12,374 bases of DNA from Thermoplasmata archaeon (GTDB lineage Archaea; Thermoplasmatota; Thermoplasmata; Lutacidiplasmatales; UBA184). The stretch is taken from positions 1 through 12,374 of the forward strand of contig JASHVP010000016.1 of assembly GCA_030044475.1 (NCBI GenBank), written 5' to 3'. Of the stretch, positions 1 to 5,887 are shown piece by piece (the first letter of the stretch is position 1; the number at the start of each line of letters is the position of its first letter). The position numbers and the translations under genes were made by a program. The notes under the pieces are model-generated. The model had not been told where the DNA came from. It saw only the letters and a list, made by a program, of their open reading frames with translations, and ran no database searches.

Positions 1-2
1 TC

Positions 3-497
3 GACAACGCCCCAAACGAGCCACCTGCGCGCTCGCGCGCGCCGGCGGCCCGCCGGGCCCCCGCCGAGGACGCGCGCATCGCCCTACGGTGCAACCGCAA
101 GGAGCTCCAGCTGGTCGACTCGTTCGTGACGAACGGCGAGTACCCGACCCGGTCCGAGCTCATGCGGGCGGCGCTGCACGCGTTCCTGCGGTCCCGGGCC
201 TTGTCGACCGCGCCCACCCCTCCGGTGGATGCCGATGGACTCGTCGAAGTGCCCGTCCGGCTCCGCCCGGAGGAGTACGCCGAGATCGTCGCCTACGCGC
301 AAACCGTCGGGAACGGGACCTCCGTTCGAGACGTGCTCGCCATGCTGTTGCGGCGCGGTGAGCTCGAACAGAAGGTCCACGAGCTCGCACTGCGCGCCCG
401 CGAATCCGTGCGGGAGGCGGCCGCGAACCGGAGCCAGGTCGGTGCCCTGGCCGATTCGGGAAAGGATCTCGAGAAGCGGGGGGTCGTCGGTCGATAG
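3..497 (+). CDS. Tandem ribbon-helix-helix (CopG/CdrL-like) protein, 5' truncated by window edge
   Basis: Frame 3 is open from the first base to the TAG at 495-497, with no ATG, GTG or TTG before the GTG at 126. The real start is therefore probably left of the window, and starting at 126 would cut through the first domain. Two ribbon-helix-helix (RHH) units are visible. The first has a beta strand ARIALRC, then two helices with a turn at NGEYPTRSEL, ending near AFLRSRA. The second has VEVPVRL, a helix EEYAEIVAYAQ, a turn NGTSVRDV and a helix AMLLRRGEL. A charged helical tail follows. RHH proteins normally dimerise and insert the strand into the DNA major groove; two units in one chain could form an intramolecular RHH fold. 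The next gene, an FtsZ-like GTPase, starts 37 bp downstream on the same strand, so co-transcription is likely. From memory, haloarchaeal RHH proteins of the CdrS/CdrL type are linked to ftsZ2. A regulatory role here is inference. Confidence 0.75.
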   Translation, partial: DNAPNEPPARSRAPAARRAPAEDARIALRCNRKELQLVDSFVTNGEYPTRSELMRAALHAFLRSRALSTAPTPPVDADGLVEVPVRLRPEEYAEIVAYAQTVGNGTSVRDVLAMLLRRGELEQKVHELALRARESVREAAANRSQVGALADSGKDLEKRGVVGR

Positions 498-534
498 CGA
501 AGGGGTCGACGTCGGATCGGTCGAGGGGTGGGGT

Positions 535-1443
535 GTGGCGACCTACGGAGGCCAGCGAGGGAACGGCGATCGAGAGACCCGGCCGGTGGATGCCGGCGCG
601 TACGAGGACGGCTGGGAGGACCGGCTGCGCCTCGGACAGGAGCTCCGCATCGTGCTGGTCGCCGTCGGCGGCGGCGCCATCCGCATCGTCCGCGAGGTCG
701 CGCGCCGGCATCTCCGCCACGTCGAGACGGTGGCGATCAATTGCGACCCGAAGGTCCAGGCCTACGACGAGTTCGACCGGCGCGTCTACCTCGGGCCGGA
801 CACCGGCGCCGAGGTCGACACCGGCGGATCTCCCCTGACCGGCGGCGTGCTCGCCCGGGCGGCGGTCCCCGCGCTCGAGCGGATCTTCGACGGCACCACC
901 TTCGTCATCGTCGTCGGGAGTCTCGGCGGCGGCGCGGGGAGCGGAGCGCTCCCGTGCATCCTCGAGGTCGCGAGCCGCCACGCGGAGGTCGTGAGTGCGT
1001 TCGTCGTCAAGCCGTTCCGGTGCGAGGGCGACCGGCGCGCCCTGGCCGACCGCACCATCGGCCGACTTCCGTTCGTCGATGCGTTCGTCGACAAGCGCGA
1101 GCGCGGCTACGCCACGCTCCAGACCCTCGACAACGAGTCCCTCGTCACGACCCAAGGTCGACTCCCCTTCGCCCGGATCTCCGAGCACTGGGCGAACGTC
1201 CTCGAGGACCACATCGAGCGCTCGTTCCTCGCTCCGGCGGAGGCGTTGCTCGACACCGCCCGGCTCGCGCGGCTCGCCCAGGAGCCCCCGATGAACGAGG
1301 TCTCGCTGCCCGAGATCCCTCCGATCGCGAGCCCGTCGCCCCCTCCCGCCCCCGCGGAGCCGATCCTGCCGGCCGCGCCCGGGGCCGAGGTCGAATTGAC
1401 GTTCGAAGTCGTGGACGCGGCACGGTCCCCTCCGGTTCCCTGA
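535..1443 (+). CDS. Divergent FtsZ/tubulin-like GTPase lacking the C-terminal domain
   Basis: A 302-residue product from GTG at 535, preceded by a purine-rich GAGGGGTGG at 523-531. The frame is open further upstream, but an earlier start would run through the RHH gene. The N-terminal half of FtsZ is recognisable: a beta strand and T1-like GGG (45-47), a T2-like AINCDPKVQA (67-76), the tubulin signature as GGGAGSG (131-137; family form GGGTGTG), and VKPFxxEGxRR (158-168; FtsZ TKPFxFEGxRR). The asparagine usually seen in the T1 loop and the IPND-type T6 segment that contacts guanine are not evident; T6 reads VDKRERG (185-191). After a helix near 215-231 there is no T7 NxDxxD loop and no C-terminal FtsZ domain. 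A proline/alanine-rich tail (about 258-302) follows instead. Nothing downstream of the stop encodes the missing part. It probably binds nucleotide or FtsZ poorly or differently and may be an FtsZ paralogue with a regulatory role; that is inference. It sits directly after a tandem RHH gene. Confidence 0.72.
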   Translation: MATYGGQRGNGDRETRPVDAGAYEDGWEDRLRLGQELRIVLVAVGGGAIRIVREVARRHLRHVETVAINCDPKVQAYDEFDRRVYLGPDTGAEVDTGGSPLTGGVLARAAVPALERIFDGTTFVIVVGSLGGGAGSGALPCILEVASRHAEVVSAFVVKPFRCEGDRRALADRTIGRLPFVDAFVDKRERGYATLQTLDNESLVTTQGRLPFARISEHWANVLEDHIERSFLAPAEALLDTARLARLAQEPPMNEVSLPEIPPIASPSPPPAPAEPILPAAPGAEVELTFEVVDAARSPPVP

Positions 1444-1493
1444 GCGGTCCGCCCCTCGCTCTACCGCCGGGGAGGGGGCCCGCGCCGGGAATC

Positions 1494-1502
1494 AACCTTA
1501 TC
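1494..1502 (+). promoter_or_regulatory. TATA-like box (AACCTTATC) for the 55-aa membrane protein
   Basis: An AT-rich island in a very GC-rich gap (1444-1526), centred about 28 nt before the ATG at 1527. At the usual archaeal spacing of about 25 nt, transcription would start almost at the ATG, giving a leaderless or nearly leaderless mRNA. Confidence 0.4.
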
Positions 1503-1526
1503 TGAGGGGCGAGGTGGTCCGGATCG

Positions 1527-1694
1527 ATGGACGGGCGGCTCGCGACGGTCCTGCTGACGCTCGTGCTGCCGTCGGCCCTGCTCGGGGTGACGGTCGTCGA
1601 GTTCGCGTCGAACCCGGTCGCGGTCCTCGTCCTGATCTCGACGATGGTCGCGGGCGGGTTCTATCTCCTGACGTATCAGGAGACGTTCGCCTGA
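1527..1694 (+). CDS. Small two-helix membrane protein, 55 aa, unknown function
   Basis: ATG at 1527, TGA at 1692-1694. The peptide begins MDGRLATVLLTLVLPSALLG and ends FYLLTYQETFA. Two hydrophobic stretches are clear, about residues 5-25 and 30-49, separated by a short loop with EFASNP. It has almost no charged residues outside the first four and last five positions. This is a typical small integral membrane protein with no enzymatic motif. A TATA-like element lies just upstream, so it can be expressed separately from the FtsZ-like gene that ends 83 bp before it. It converges with the PAC2-family gene, with only 16 bp between stops. I do not recognise a family. Support comes from the promoter, composition and fit to the gap rather than homology. 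Confidence 0.55.
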   Translation: MDGRLATVLLTLVLPSALLGVTVVEFASNPVAVLVLISTMVAGGFYLLTYQETFA

Positions 1695-1710
1695 GCCCCG
1701 ACGTCCCCGC

Positions 1711-2529
1711 CTACCGGTACATCTCTTCGGCCGGGGGAGCCGGGCCACCTTCGGGCGTAGAGGCCCGCGGCGACGAACGGATCGCGGCGCGGAGCGCCTT
1801 CTCGATCTCCTCGGCCTGCGTCCGCAGCGGGCCGGTGTCGATCCGCAGTTCGGGCAGGAGGCGGTCGAGCGCCTCGATCAGCGCCGCGCCGGCGCGGTGG
1901 TCCGGGAGACCCTCCGCGACCCGTGCGCTGACGAGAAGGACCGCGACGGGGACGGACCGGCCGATGCCCTGGACGAGCAGGGAGCCCGACACCCCGCCGA
2001 TCACCCCGTCCTCGAGCGGGCGCGCCTTCGTCGCGGCGAACGCCTTCTCCAGCGCCGCGTCCCGGCGGGAGTACGCGACCCAGACCTGCTCGGGCGCGTC
2101 GGGGGCGGCCGCGGCGCCGGGGGAAGCGGGCGGCTCCGGAGCCGCGTCGTCGTCCTCCCCGGTCGGGTGCGGCACCACCCCTTCGAGACCGAGGACCATC
2201 CGCGCCGCGCGTCGCTCCGCGTTGTCGAGGATCGTCCGCGCGAGCGAGTTCGATTGCGCCGGCGTGGGGGGGAACTCCGACAGGACGAGTCCGAGGTCGG
2301 GGCGGCCGTAGACCCGCACGGTCGGATGGACGACGCCGCCCTGGACGACCGCGATCGGGGCCTGGTCCGGCGACTCGAAGCGGCCGATCCGGGGGAGCTG
2401 GAGCGACCGAACGATGTAATGCGCCGCGACCGTGGTGGCGAGTCCCGCGCTCGGGAACGCCGACACGATCACCCCGCCCGCGGCGAACCCGGGAGCCTCC
2501 GCCTTCTCCTCCCTCCAACCGTATTCCAT
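1711..2529 (-). CDS. PAC2-family (proteasome assembly chaperone-like) protein with C-terminal HbYX-type tail
   Basis: A 272-residue protein from ATG at 2529. The PAC2/COG2047-like fold is suggested by an N-terminal strand-loop-helix (GGVIVSAFPSAGLATTVAAH, about 18-37), where family members usually read FPGxGLVGxxAAxYL. The segments PIAVVQGG, LGLVLSEFPP and, later, GVIGGVSGSLLVQG match the alternating strands of this family. A low-complexity Asp/Pro/Ala linker (about 123-145) splits the two halves. The last three residues are Met-Tyr-Arg, a hydrophobic-Tyr-any (HbYX) tail. In archaeal PbaB-type chaperones and in proteasome activators such tails dock between 20S alpha subunits. The protein probably acts in the cytosol on proteasome assembly or activation, but substrate and partner are inferred. 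It is transcribed alone, divergent from FEN1 across a 93-bp gap. Confidence 0.72.
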   Translation of the reverse strand: MEYGWREEKAEAPGFAAGGVIVSAFPSAGLATTVAAHYIVRSLQLPRIGRFESPDQAPIAVVQGGVVHPTVRVYGRPDLGLVLSEFPPTPAQSNSLARTILDNAERRAARMVLGLEGVVPHPTGEDDDAAPEPPASPGAAAAPDAPEQVWVAYSRRDAALEKAFAATKARPLEDGVIGGVSGSLLVQGIGRSVPVAVLLVSARVAEGLPDHRAGAALIEALDRLLPELRIDTGPLRTQAEEIEKALRAAIRSSPRASTPEGGPAPPAEEMYR

Positions 2530-2558
2530 GGGCGCCCGCGGCGCCAGAACGCCGGCCC

Positions 2559-2567
2559 CCTATAGCC
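2559..2567 (-). promoter_or_regulatory. TATA-like box (CTATAGGGG on minus strand) for the PAC2-family gene
   Basis: On the minus strand the sequence reads GGGCTATAGGGG about 30-38 nt before the ATG at 2529. It is the only AT-rich element in a gap that otherwise contains GC-rich palindromes, including two GGCGCC copies at 2531-2536 and 2540-2545 directly before the start codon. Confidence 0.45.
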
Positions 2568-2622
2568 CGTCCGCCCTCGTTCCGCGCTAAGCCCAAGTAC
2601 TTCGCTCCGCTCCGAAGTCGAC

Positions 2623-3657
2623 GTGGGGCTTCCGCTGCGCGATATCGTGGCGGCCCAGGAGCTTCCATGGGAGGCGCTCGCCGGCCGGACGCTCGCGGTC
2701 GACGGCTACAATGCCACGTACCAGTTCCTCGCCACGATGCGGCAGCGCGACGGACAGTTGTTCTCGGACGCCGAGGGCCGGGTGACCAGCCACCTGATGG
2801 GGGTGTTCTACCGCACGACCTCGCTGCTCCGGGAAGGAGTCCTCCCGGTCTGGGTCTTCGACGGGACGCCTCCCGAGCGAAAGGCCGGCACGATCCGCGG
2901 GCGGATCCAGGCGAAGGAACGAGCCGAAGGGGAGTGGCAGGCCGCGCTGGCGGCCGGTGACCTCGCGACGGCCCGACGGAAGGCCGCGCAGACCTCCCGG
3001 CTCACGCGGGCGATGGTCGACGAGCTGCGGGAATTGCTCACCGCGCTCGGGGTCCCGTCGATCGCCGCCCCGAGCGAGGGGGAGGCCCAGGCGGCCCGGA
3101 TGGCGGCCGCCGGCCGAGTGTGGGCCTCCGCGTCGGAGGATTACGACTCGCTCCTGTTCGGGGCGCCCCGCCTCGTCCGGGGGCTCGCGGCGCGGGGGCG
3201 GGGCGGCACCAGCCCCGGGGCTCAGCTGATCGTCCGGGAGGAACTGCTGCAGACGCTCGGGATCTCCGCCGAGGAGCTGATCGTCTTGGGGCTCGTCATC
3301 GGCACGGATTACAACGACGGCGTCCGGGGCTACGGCCCGAAGAAGGCGCTCAAGCTCGTGCAGGAGCACCTGGGATTCGCCGCGACGGTGGCGAAGGCCG
3401 GGCTCGACGCGGCCGAGGCGGAGGAGGTCGCCGAGATCTTCCGACACCCCCGCACCGACGACGGGCCCGTGCCGGCGTTCGGGCCGGTCGACGAGGCGGC
3501 GGTGCTCCACCTCCTCGTGGAGACGCACGGGTTCGCAGAAGACCGGGTCCGCGCGGCCGTCGCGCGCGCTCGGCAGCGGCCGAAGACCGGCCCGAGTCCG
3601 GTCGATACGAAGGGCCATCAGACGCTGCTCGAGACGTTCGGAGGGCCCCCGTCATGA
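2623..3657 (+). CDS. fen: Flap endonuclease 1 (FEN1)
   Basis: A structure-specific 5' nuclease that removes 5' flaps during Okazaki fragment maturation and long-patch base excision repair. The start is GTG at 2623, giving MGLPLRDIV; no clear Shine-Dalgarno sequence precedes it. At 344 residues it has the normal length. All metal-binding acidic residues expected of the family are present with archaeal spacing: D27 (AVDGYNA), D80 (VFDGTPPERK), E152 and E154 (SEGEAQAA), D173 and D175 (SEDYDSLLFG), and D229/D232 (GTDYNDG). The helix-hairpin-helix follows as GVRGYGPKKAL. The C-terminus carries a PCNA-interacting (PIP) box-like QTLLETFG (333-340), in which the second aromatic of the usual QxxLxxFF is Gly. 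The stop overlaps the start of the next gene (ATGA at 3654-3657), so it heads an operon with folate and riboflavin genes that have no evident link to replication. Confidence 0.95.
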   Translation: MGLPLRDIVAAQELPWEALAGRTLAVDGYNATYQFLATMRQRDGQLFSDAEGRVTSHLMGVFYRTTSLLREGVLPVWVFDGTPPERKAGTIRGRIQAKERAEGEWQAALAAGDLATARRKAAQTSRLTRAMVDELRELLTALGVPSIAAPSEGEAQAARMAAAGRVWASASEDYDSLLFGAPRLVRGLAARGRGGTSPGAQLIVREELLQTLGISAEELIVLGLVIGTDYNDGVRGYGPKKALKLVQEHLGFAATVAKAGLDAAEAEEVAEIFRHPRTDDGPVPAFGPVDEAAVLHLLVETHGFAEDRVRAAVARARQRPKTGPSPVDTKGHQTLLETFGGPPS

Positions 3658-5126
3658 CCCGGTTCGAGTGCGTCCCGAACTTCTCCGAGGGCCGGGACGA
3701 GGAGCGGATCCGGCGGATCGTCGCGCCCGCGCGGGCCGTCGCGGGCGTGACGGTCTTGGACGTCGAGCGGAACGCGGACCACCACCGGTGCGTCGTCAGC
3801 CTCGCGGGCGACGGCGAGGCGCTCCTCGACGCGGTCTTCCGGATGATCCAGGTCGCGACCGCGACGATCGACCTGACGCAGCACACGGGCGAGCATCCCC
3901 GGATGGGCGCGACCGACGTCGTCCCGTTCGTGCCGCTCGGCGACGCCACGATGCCCGACGCGGTCCGCCTGGCCGAGCGTCTCGGCGAACGGGTGGCCGC
4001 GGAGCTCGGGATCCCGGTCTACCTCTACGCGGCCGCCGCCCGACGGCCGGAGCGGACCGACCTAGCGAAGGTCCGCGAGGGGCAGTTCGAGGGGCTCCGC
4101 GACGCGATCCGGACGGACCCCGCGCGGGCCCCCGATTTCGGCCCGTTGCACCTCCACCCCACCGCGGGAGCGGTCGCGATCGGAGCCCGTCCGGTCCTCA
4201 TCGCCTACAACGTCTACCTCACGACGCCCGACGTCGCGGTCGCGAAGCGGGTCGCCAAGGCGGTGCGGGCACGCGACGGCGGGCTGCCCGACGTGAAGGC
4301 GCTCGGGTTCGCGATCCAGGAGCGGAACCGCGCGCAGGTCTCGATGAACCTGACCGACTACCGGGTGACGCCGATGCCCCGGGCGTTCGAAGCGGTGCGC
4401 CGGGAGGCCGCGCGGTACGGGGTCGGCGTCGAGGAGTCGGAGATCGTCGGTCTGGTCCCGGAGGATGCCCTGTTCGACGCCGCCGACTACTATCTGCAGC
4501 TGCACGCCTTCGACCGGGCCGCGATCCTCGAACGCAAGGTCCGGGCGATCGACGCGGACGCGCCGGGCCACGAGTCGATCGCCTCGTTCACCCGTCGGCT
4601 CGCCGCCCGGACGCCGACCCCGGGCGGAGGGAGCGCGGCCGCGCTCGCGGGGGCGCTCGGCGCCGCTCTCGGGGAGATGGTCCTCGCCTACTCGATCGAC
4701 CCGGCGACTCCGGTCGCGGAGCTGACGTCGGCCCGCACCGAGCTCGCCGACGGTCGGCATCGGTTCCTCCAGCTGGTCGACGAGGACGCCCAGTCGTACG
4801 AGGCGGTGCGGGCCGCGCGGAGGGCGCGCAAGGAGCGGCCCGACGACGCCGGCGCGCTCGCGGCGGTCGTCGCGGCCCTGCGAGGGGCCGCCTCGGTGCC
4901 GCTCGAGACCGCCCGTCGGGCCGTCGATCTCGCGCGGGCCTTGGAGGCCGTGCGCGGGGCGACGAGGACGGCGCTGGCGAGCGACCTCACGACCGCGCTC
5001 GCCCTGTTCCGGGCCGCGACGGAAGGGGCGCTCGCGAACGTCGAGATCAATCTCGCCGACCTGCGCGCGGCCGGGCAGACGGTGGACGACCTCGAGGGTG
5101 AGGTGGCCCGGCTCCGGCCCGGGTGA
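3654..5126 (+). CDS. Bifunctional glutamate formiminotransferase / formiminotetrahydrofolate cyclodeaminase
   Basis: 490 residues, starting at the ATG that overlaps the FEN1 stop (ATGA). Residues 1 to about 300 match glutamate formimidoyltransferase: CVPNFSEGRD at 6-15, NADHHRCVVSL at 40-50, HTGEHPRMGATDVVPF at 77-92, VYLYAAAA, then a C-terminal subdomain with MNLTDY. H81 corresponds, as far as I can align by eye, to the catalytic His82 of the pig enzyme. From about 305 on is the helical cyclodeaminase domain, with TPTPGGGSAAALAGALGAAL and DEDAQSYEAV. The fusion transfers the formimino group from formiminoglutamate to tetrahydrofolate and releases ammonia, giving 5,10-methenyl-THF. This implies that the organism uses THF and degrades histidine or salvages one-carbon units. 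No other hut gene is in the window. It lies 7 bp before the riboflavin-type reductase. Confidence 0.93.
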   Translation: MTRFECVPNFSEGRDEERIRRIVAPARAVAGVTVLDVERNADHHRCVVSLAGDGEALLDAVFRMIQVATATIDLTQHTGEHPRMGATDVVPFVPLGDATMPDAVRLAERLGERVAAELGIPVYLYAAAARRPERTDLAKVREGQFEGLRDAIRTDPARAPDFGPLHLHPTAGAVAIGARPVLIAYNVYLTTPDVAVAKRVAKAVRARDGGLPDVKALGFAIQERNRAQVSMNLTDYRVTPMPRAFEAVRREAARYGVGVEESEIVGLVPEDALFDAADYYLQLHAFDRAAILERKVRAIDADAPGHESIASFTRRLAARTPTPGGGSAAALAGALGAALGEMVLAYSIDPATPVAELTSARTELADGRHRFLQLVDEDAQSYEAVRAARRARKERPDDAGALAAVVAALRGAASVPLETARRAVDLARALEAVRGATRTALASDLTTALALFRAATEGALANVEINLADLRAAGQTVDDLEGEVARLRPG

Positions 5127-5133
5127 CCGGACG

Positions 5134-5850
5134 ATGTCCGCCCGACGTGGCACGGGAGACCGGCCGTGGGTCCACGTCAACTGCGCCGTCTCGCTCGACG
5201 GCCGGCTGGCGTACGCCGGCGGGGCGCGCGCTCGGCTCTCCTCCCCGGAGGACCTCCGCCGGGTGCAGCGCCTCCGGGCCCAATCGGACGGGATCCTGGT
5301 CGGCGTCGGCACCGTGATCCACGACGACCCGTCGCTGCGCGTCCACTGGGACCTGCTCGAAACGGCCCCCGGGCGCGAGCCGGCGCGGATCGTCCTGGAC
5401 GGGAGCGGACGGACCCCGGAGGGGGCCCGCGTCCTCGACGGGTCGGCGACGACGTTTCTCGTCACCACCGAACGGTCGCGTCGGACCTACCCCCCGCACG
5501 TCCGCACGATCGTCGCGGGGACCGAGCGCGTCGGCCTGGCCGAGGCGTTCCGGGCGCTGCGCGCGGCCGGGATCCGGCGGCTCCTCGTGGAGGGGGGCGG
5601 GGAGGTCCTGGCCAGCGTGCTGCGCGACGGTCGGTTCGACCGATTGACCGTCTACTACGCTCCGGTGCTGATCGGGGGTCGGACCGCCCCGCCGATGCTC
5701 GGCGGACCCGAGACCTCGGGCCCCGCGACGGCCCGCCCCCTCGTCCTCGAGGGCACGGAGAGGGTGGGGGAGGGGTACGTGGCCACGTACCGCCCGGGGG
5801 CACCCCCGGGCGCCCCCTCGGCCGCCGATGCGGCTGGCCGCCTAGGTTGA
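5134..5850 (+). CDS. arfC: 2,5-diamino-6-(ribosylamino)pyrimidinone 5'-phosphate reductase (RibD C-terminal / DHFR-like fold)
   Basis: 238 residues from ATG at 5134, 7 bp after the preceding stop. An in-frame GTG at 5098 would overlap the upstream gene and add a poorly supported extension. Family signatures are VNCAVSLDGRLA (15-26), SDGILVGVGTVIHDDPSLRV (51-70), and LLVEGGGEVLASVL (150-163) followed by APVLIGG (176-182). These are the NADPH and substrate motifs of the RibD C-terminal/RIB7 reductases. Archaeal single-domain members, such as the ArfC type, reduce the ribosylamino-pyrimidine to its ribitylamino form in riboflavin and F420 precursor synthesis. The domain is homologous to dihydrofolate reductase, so a DHFR-like role beside the THF-dependent gene cannot be excluded. 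The C-terminal tail after YVATYRPG is Ala/Pro/Gly-rich and is encoded by two strong inverted repeats (5774-5812). The stop overlaps the TATA-like box of the next gene. Confidence 0.88.
   Translation: MSARRGTGDRPWVHVNCAVSLDGRLAYAGGARARLSSPEDLRRVQRLRAQSDGILVGVGTVIHDDPSLRVHWDLLETAPGREPARIVLDGSGRTPEGARVLDGSATTFLVTTERSRRTYPPHVRTIVAGTERVGLAEAFRALRAAGIRRLLVEGGGEVLASVLRDGRFDRLTVYYAPVLIGGRTAPPMLGGPETSGPATARPLVLEGTERVGEGYVATYRPGAPPGAPSAADAAGRLG
5774..5791. repeat. 18-bp perfect palindrome GGTACGTGGCCACGTACC
   Basis: The 9-bp arm GGTACGTGG is followed without spacer by its exact reverse complement. It lies in the last 80 bp of arfC, abuts a second inverted repeat, and could form a cruciform or bind a dimeric protein. 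Confidence 0.7.
5791..5812. repeat. 10-bp inverted repeat with 2-nt spacer near the end of arfC
   Basis: CGCCCGGGGG (5791-5800) is followed by CA and then its perfect complement CCCCCGGGCG (5803-5812). The two-base spacer is too short for a relaxed RNA hairpin loop without opening inner pairs. It shares base 5791 with the palindrome just before it. No T tract follows, so it does not look like a classical terminator. Confidence 0.6.
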
Positions 5851-5855
5851 TATCC
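5847..5855 (+). promoter_or_regulatory. TATA-like box (TTGATATCC) for the four-helix membrane protein
   Basis: An AT-rich element about 33-41 nt before the ATG at 5888, overlapping the TGA stop of arfC (5848-5850). It suggests that the membrane-protein gene has its own promoter. Confidence 0.45.
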
Positions 5856-5887
5856 CGGGACCTCGTCGAAACGGTGGGGAGCCCGGC

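Noticed and set aside
229..534. An earlier ATG start (229) for the FtsZ-like gene
   Set aside because: The added 102 residues are Ser/Arg/Pro/Cys-rich and lie over the RHH coding sequence in another frame. The GTG at 535 has a purine-rich sequence before it.
160..1212. Long minus-strand open frame (350 codons) opposite the RHH and FtsZ-like genes
   Set aside because: It is a shadow frame produced by very high GC. Its product is Arg/Ala/Asp-rich with no domain, while both plus-strand genes show conserved motifs.
3120..5126. An N-terminally extended formiminotransferase reading from within FEN1 (668 codons)
   Set aside because: The first 178 codons are the out-of-frame shadow of FEN1. The family begins at the ATG at 3654 with MTRFECVPNFSEGR, overlapping the FEN1 stop.
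4062..5468. Minus-strand open frame of 468 codons opposite the formiminotransferase and arfC
   Set aside because: Composition is Arg/Gly/Pro-rich without motifs, and it crosses two well-supported plus-strand genes.
5791..5812. Inverted repeat as an intrinsic terminator of the FEN1 operon
   Set aside because: No T tract follows, the loop is only 2 nt, and it lies within coding sequence 38 bp before the stop.
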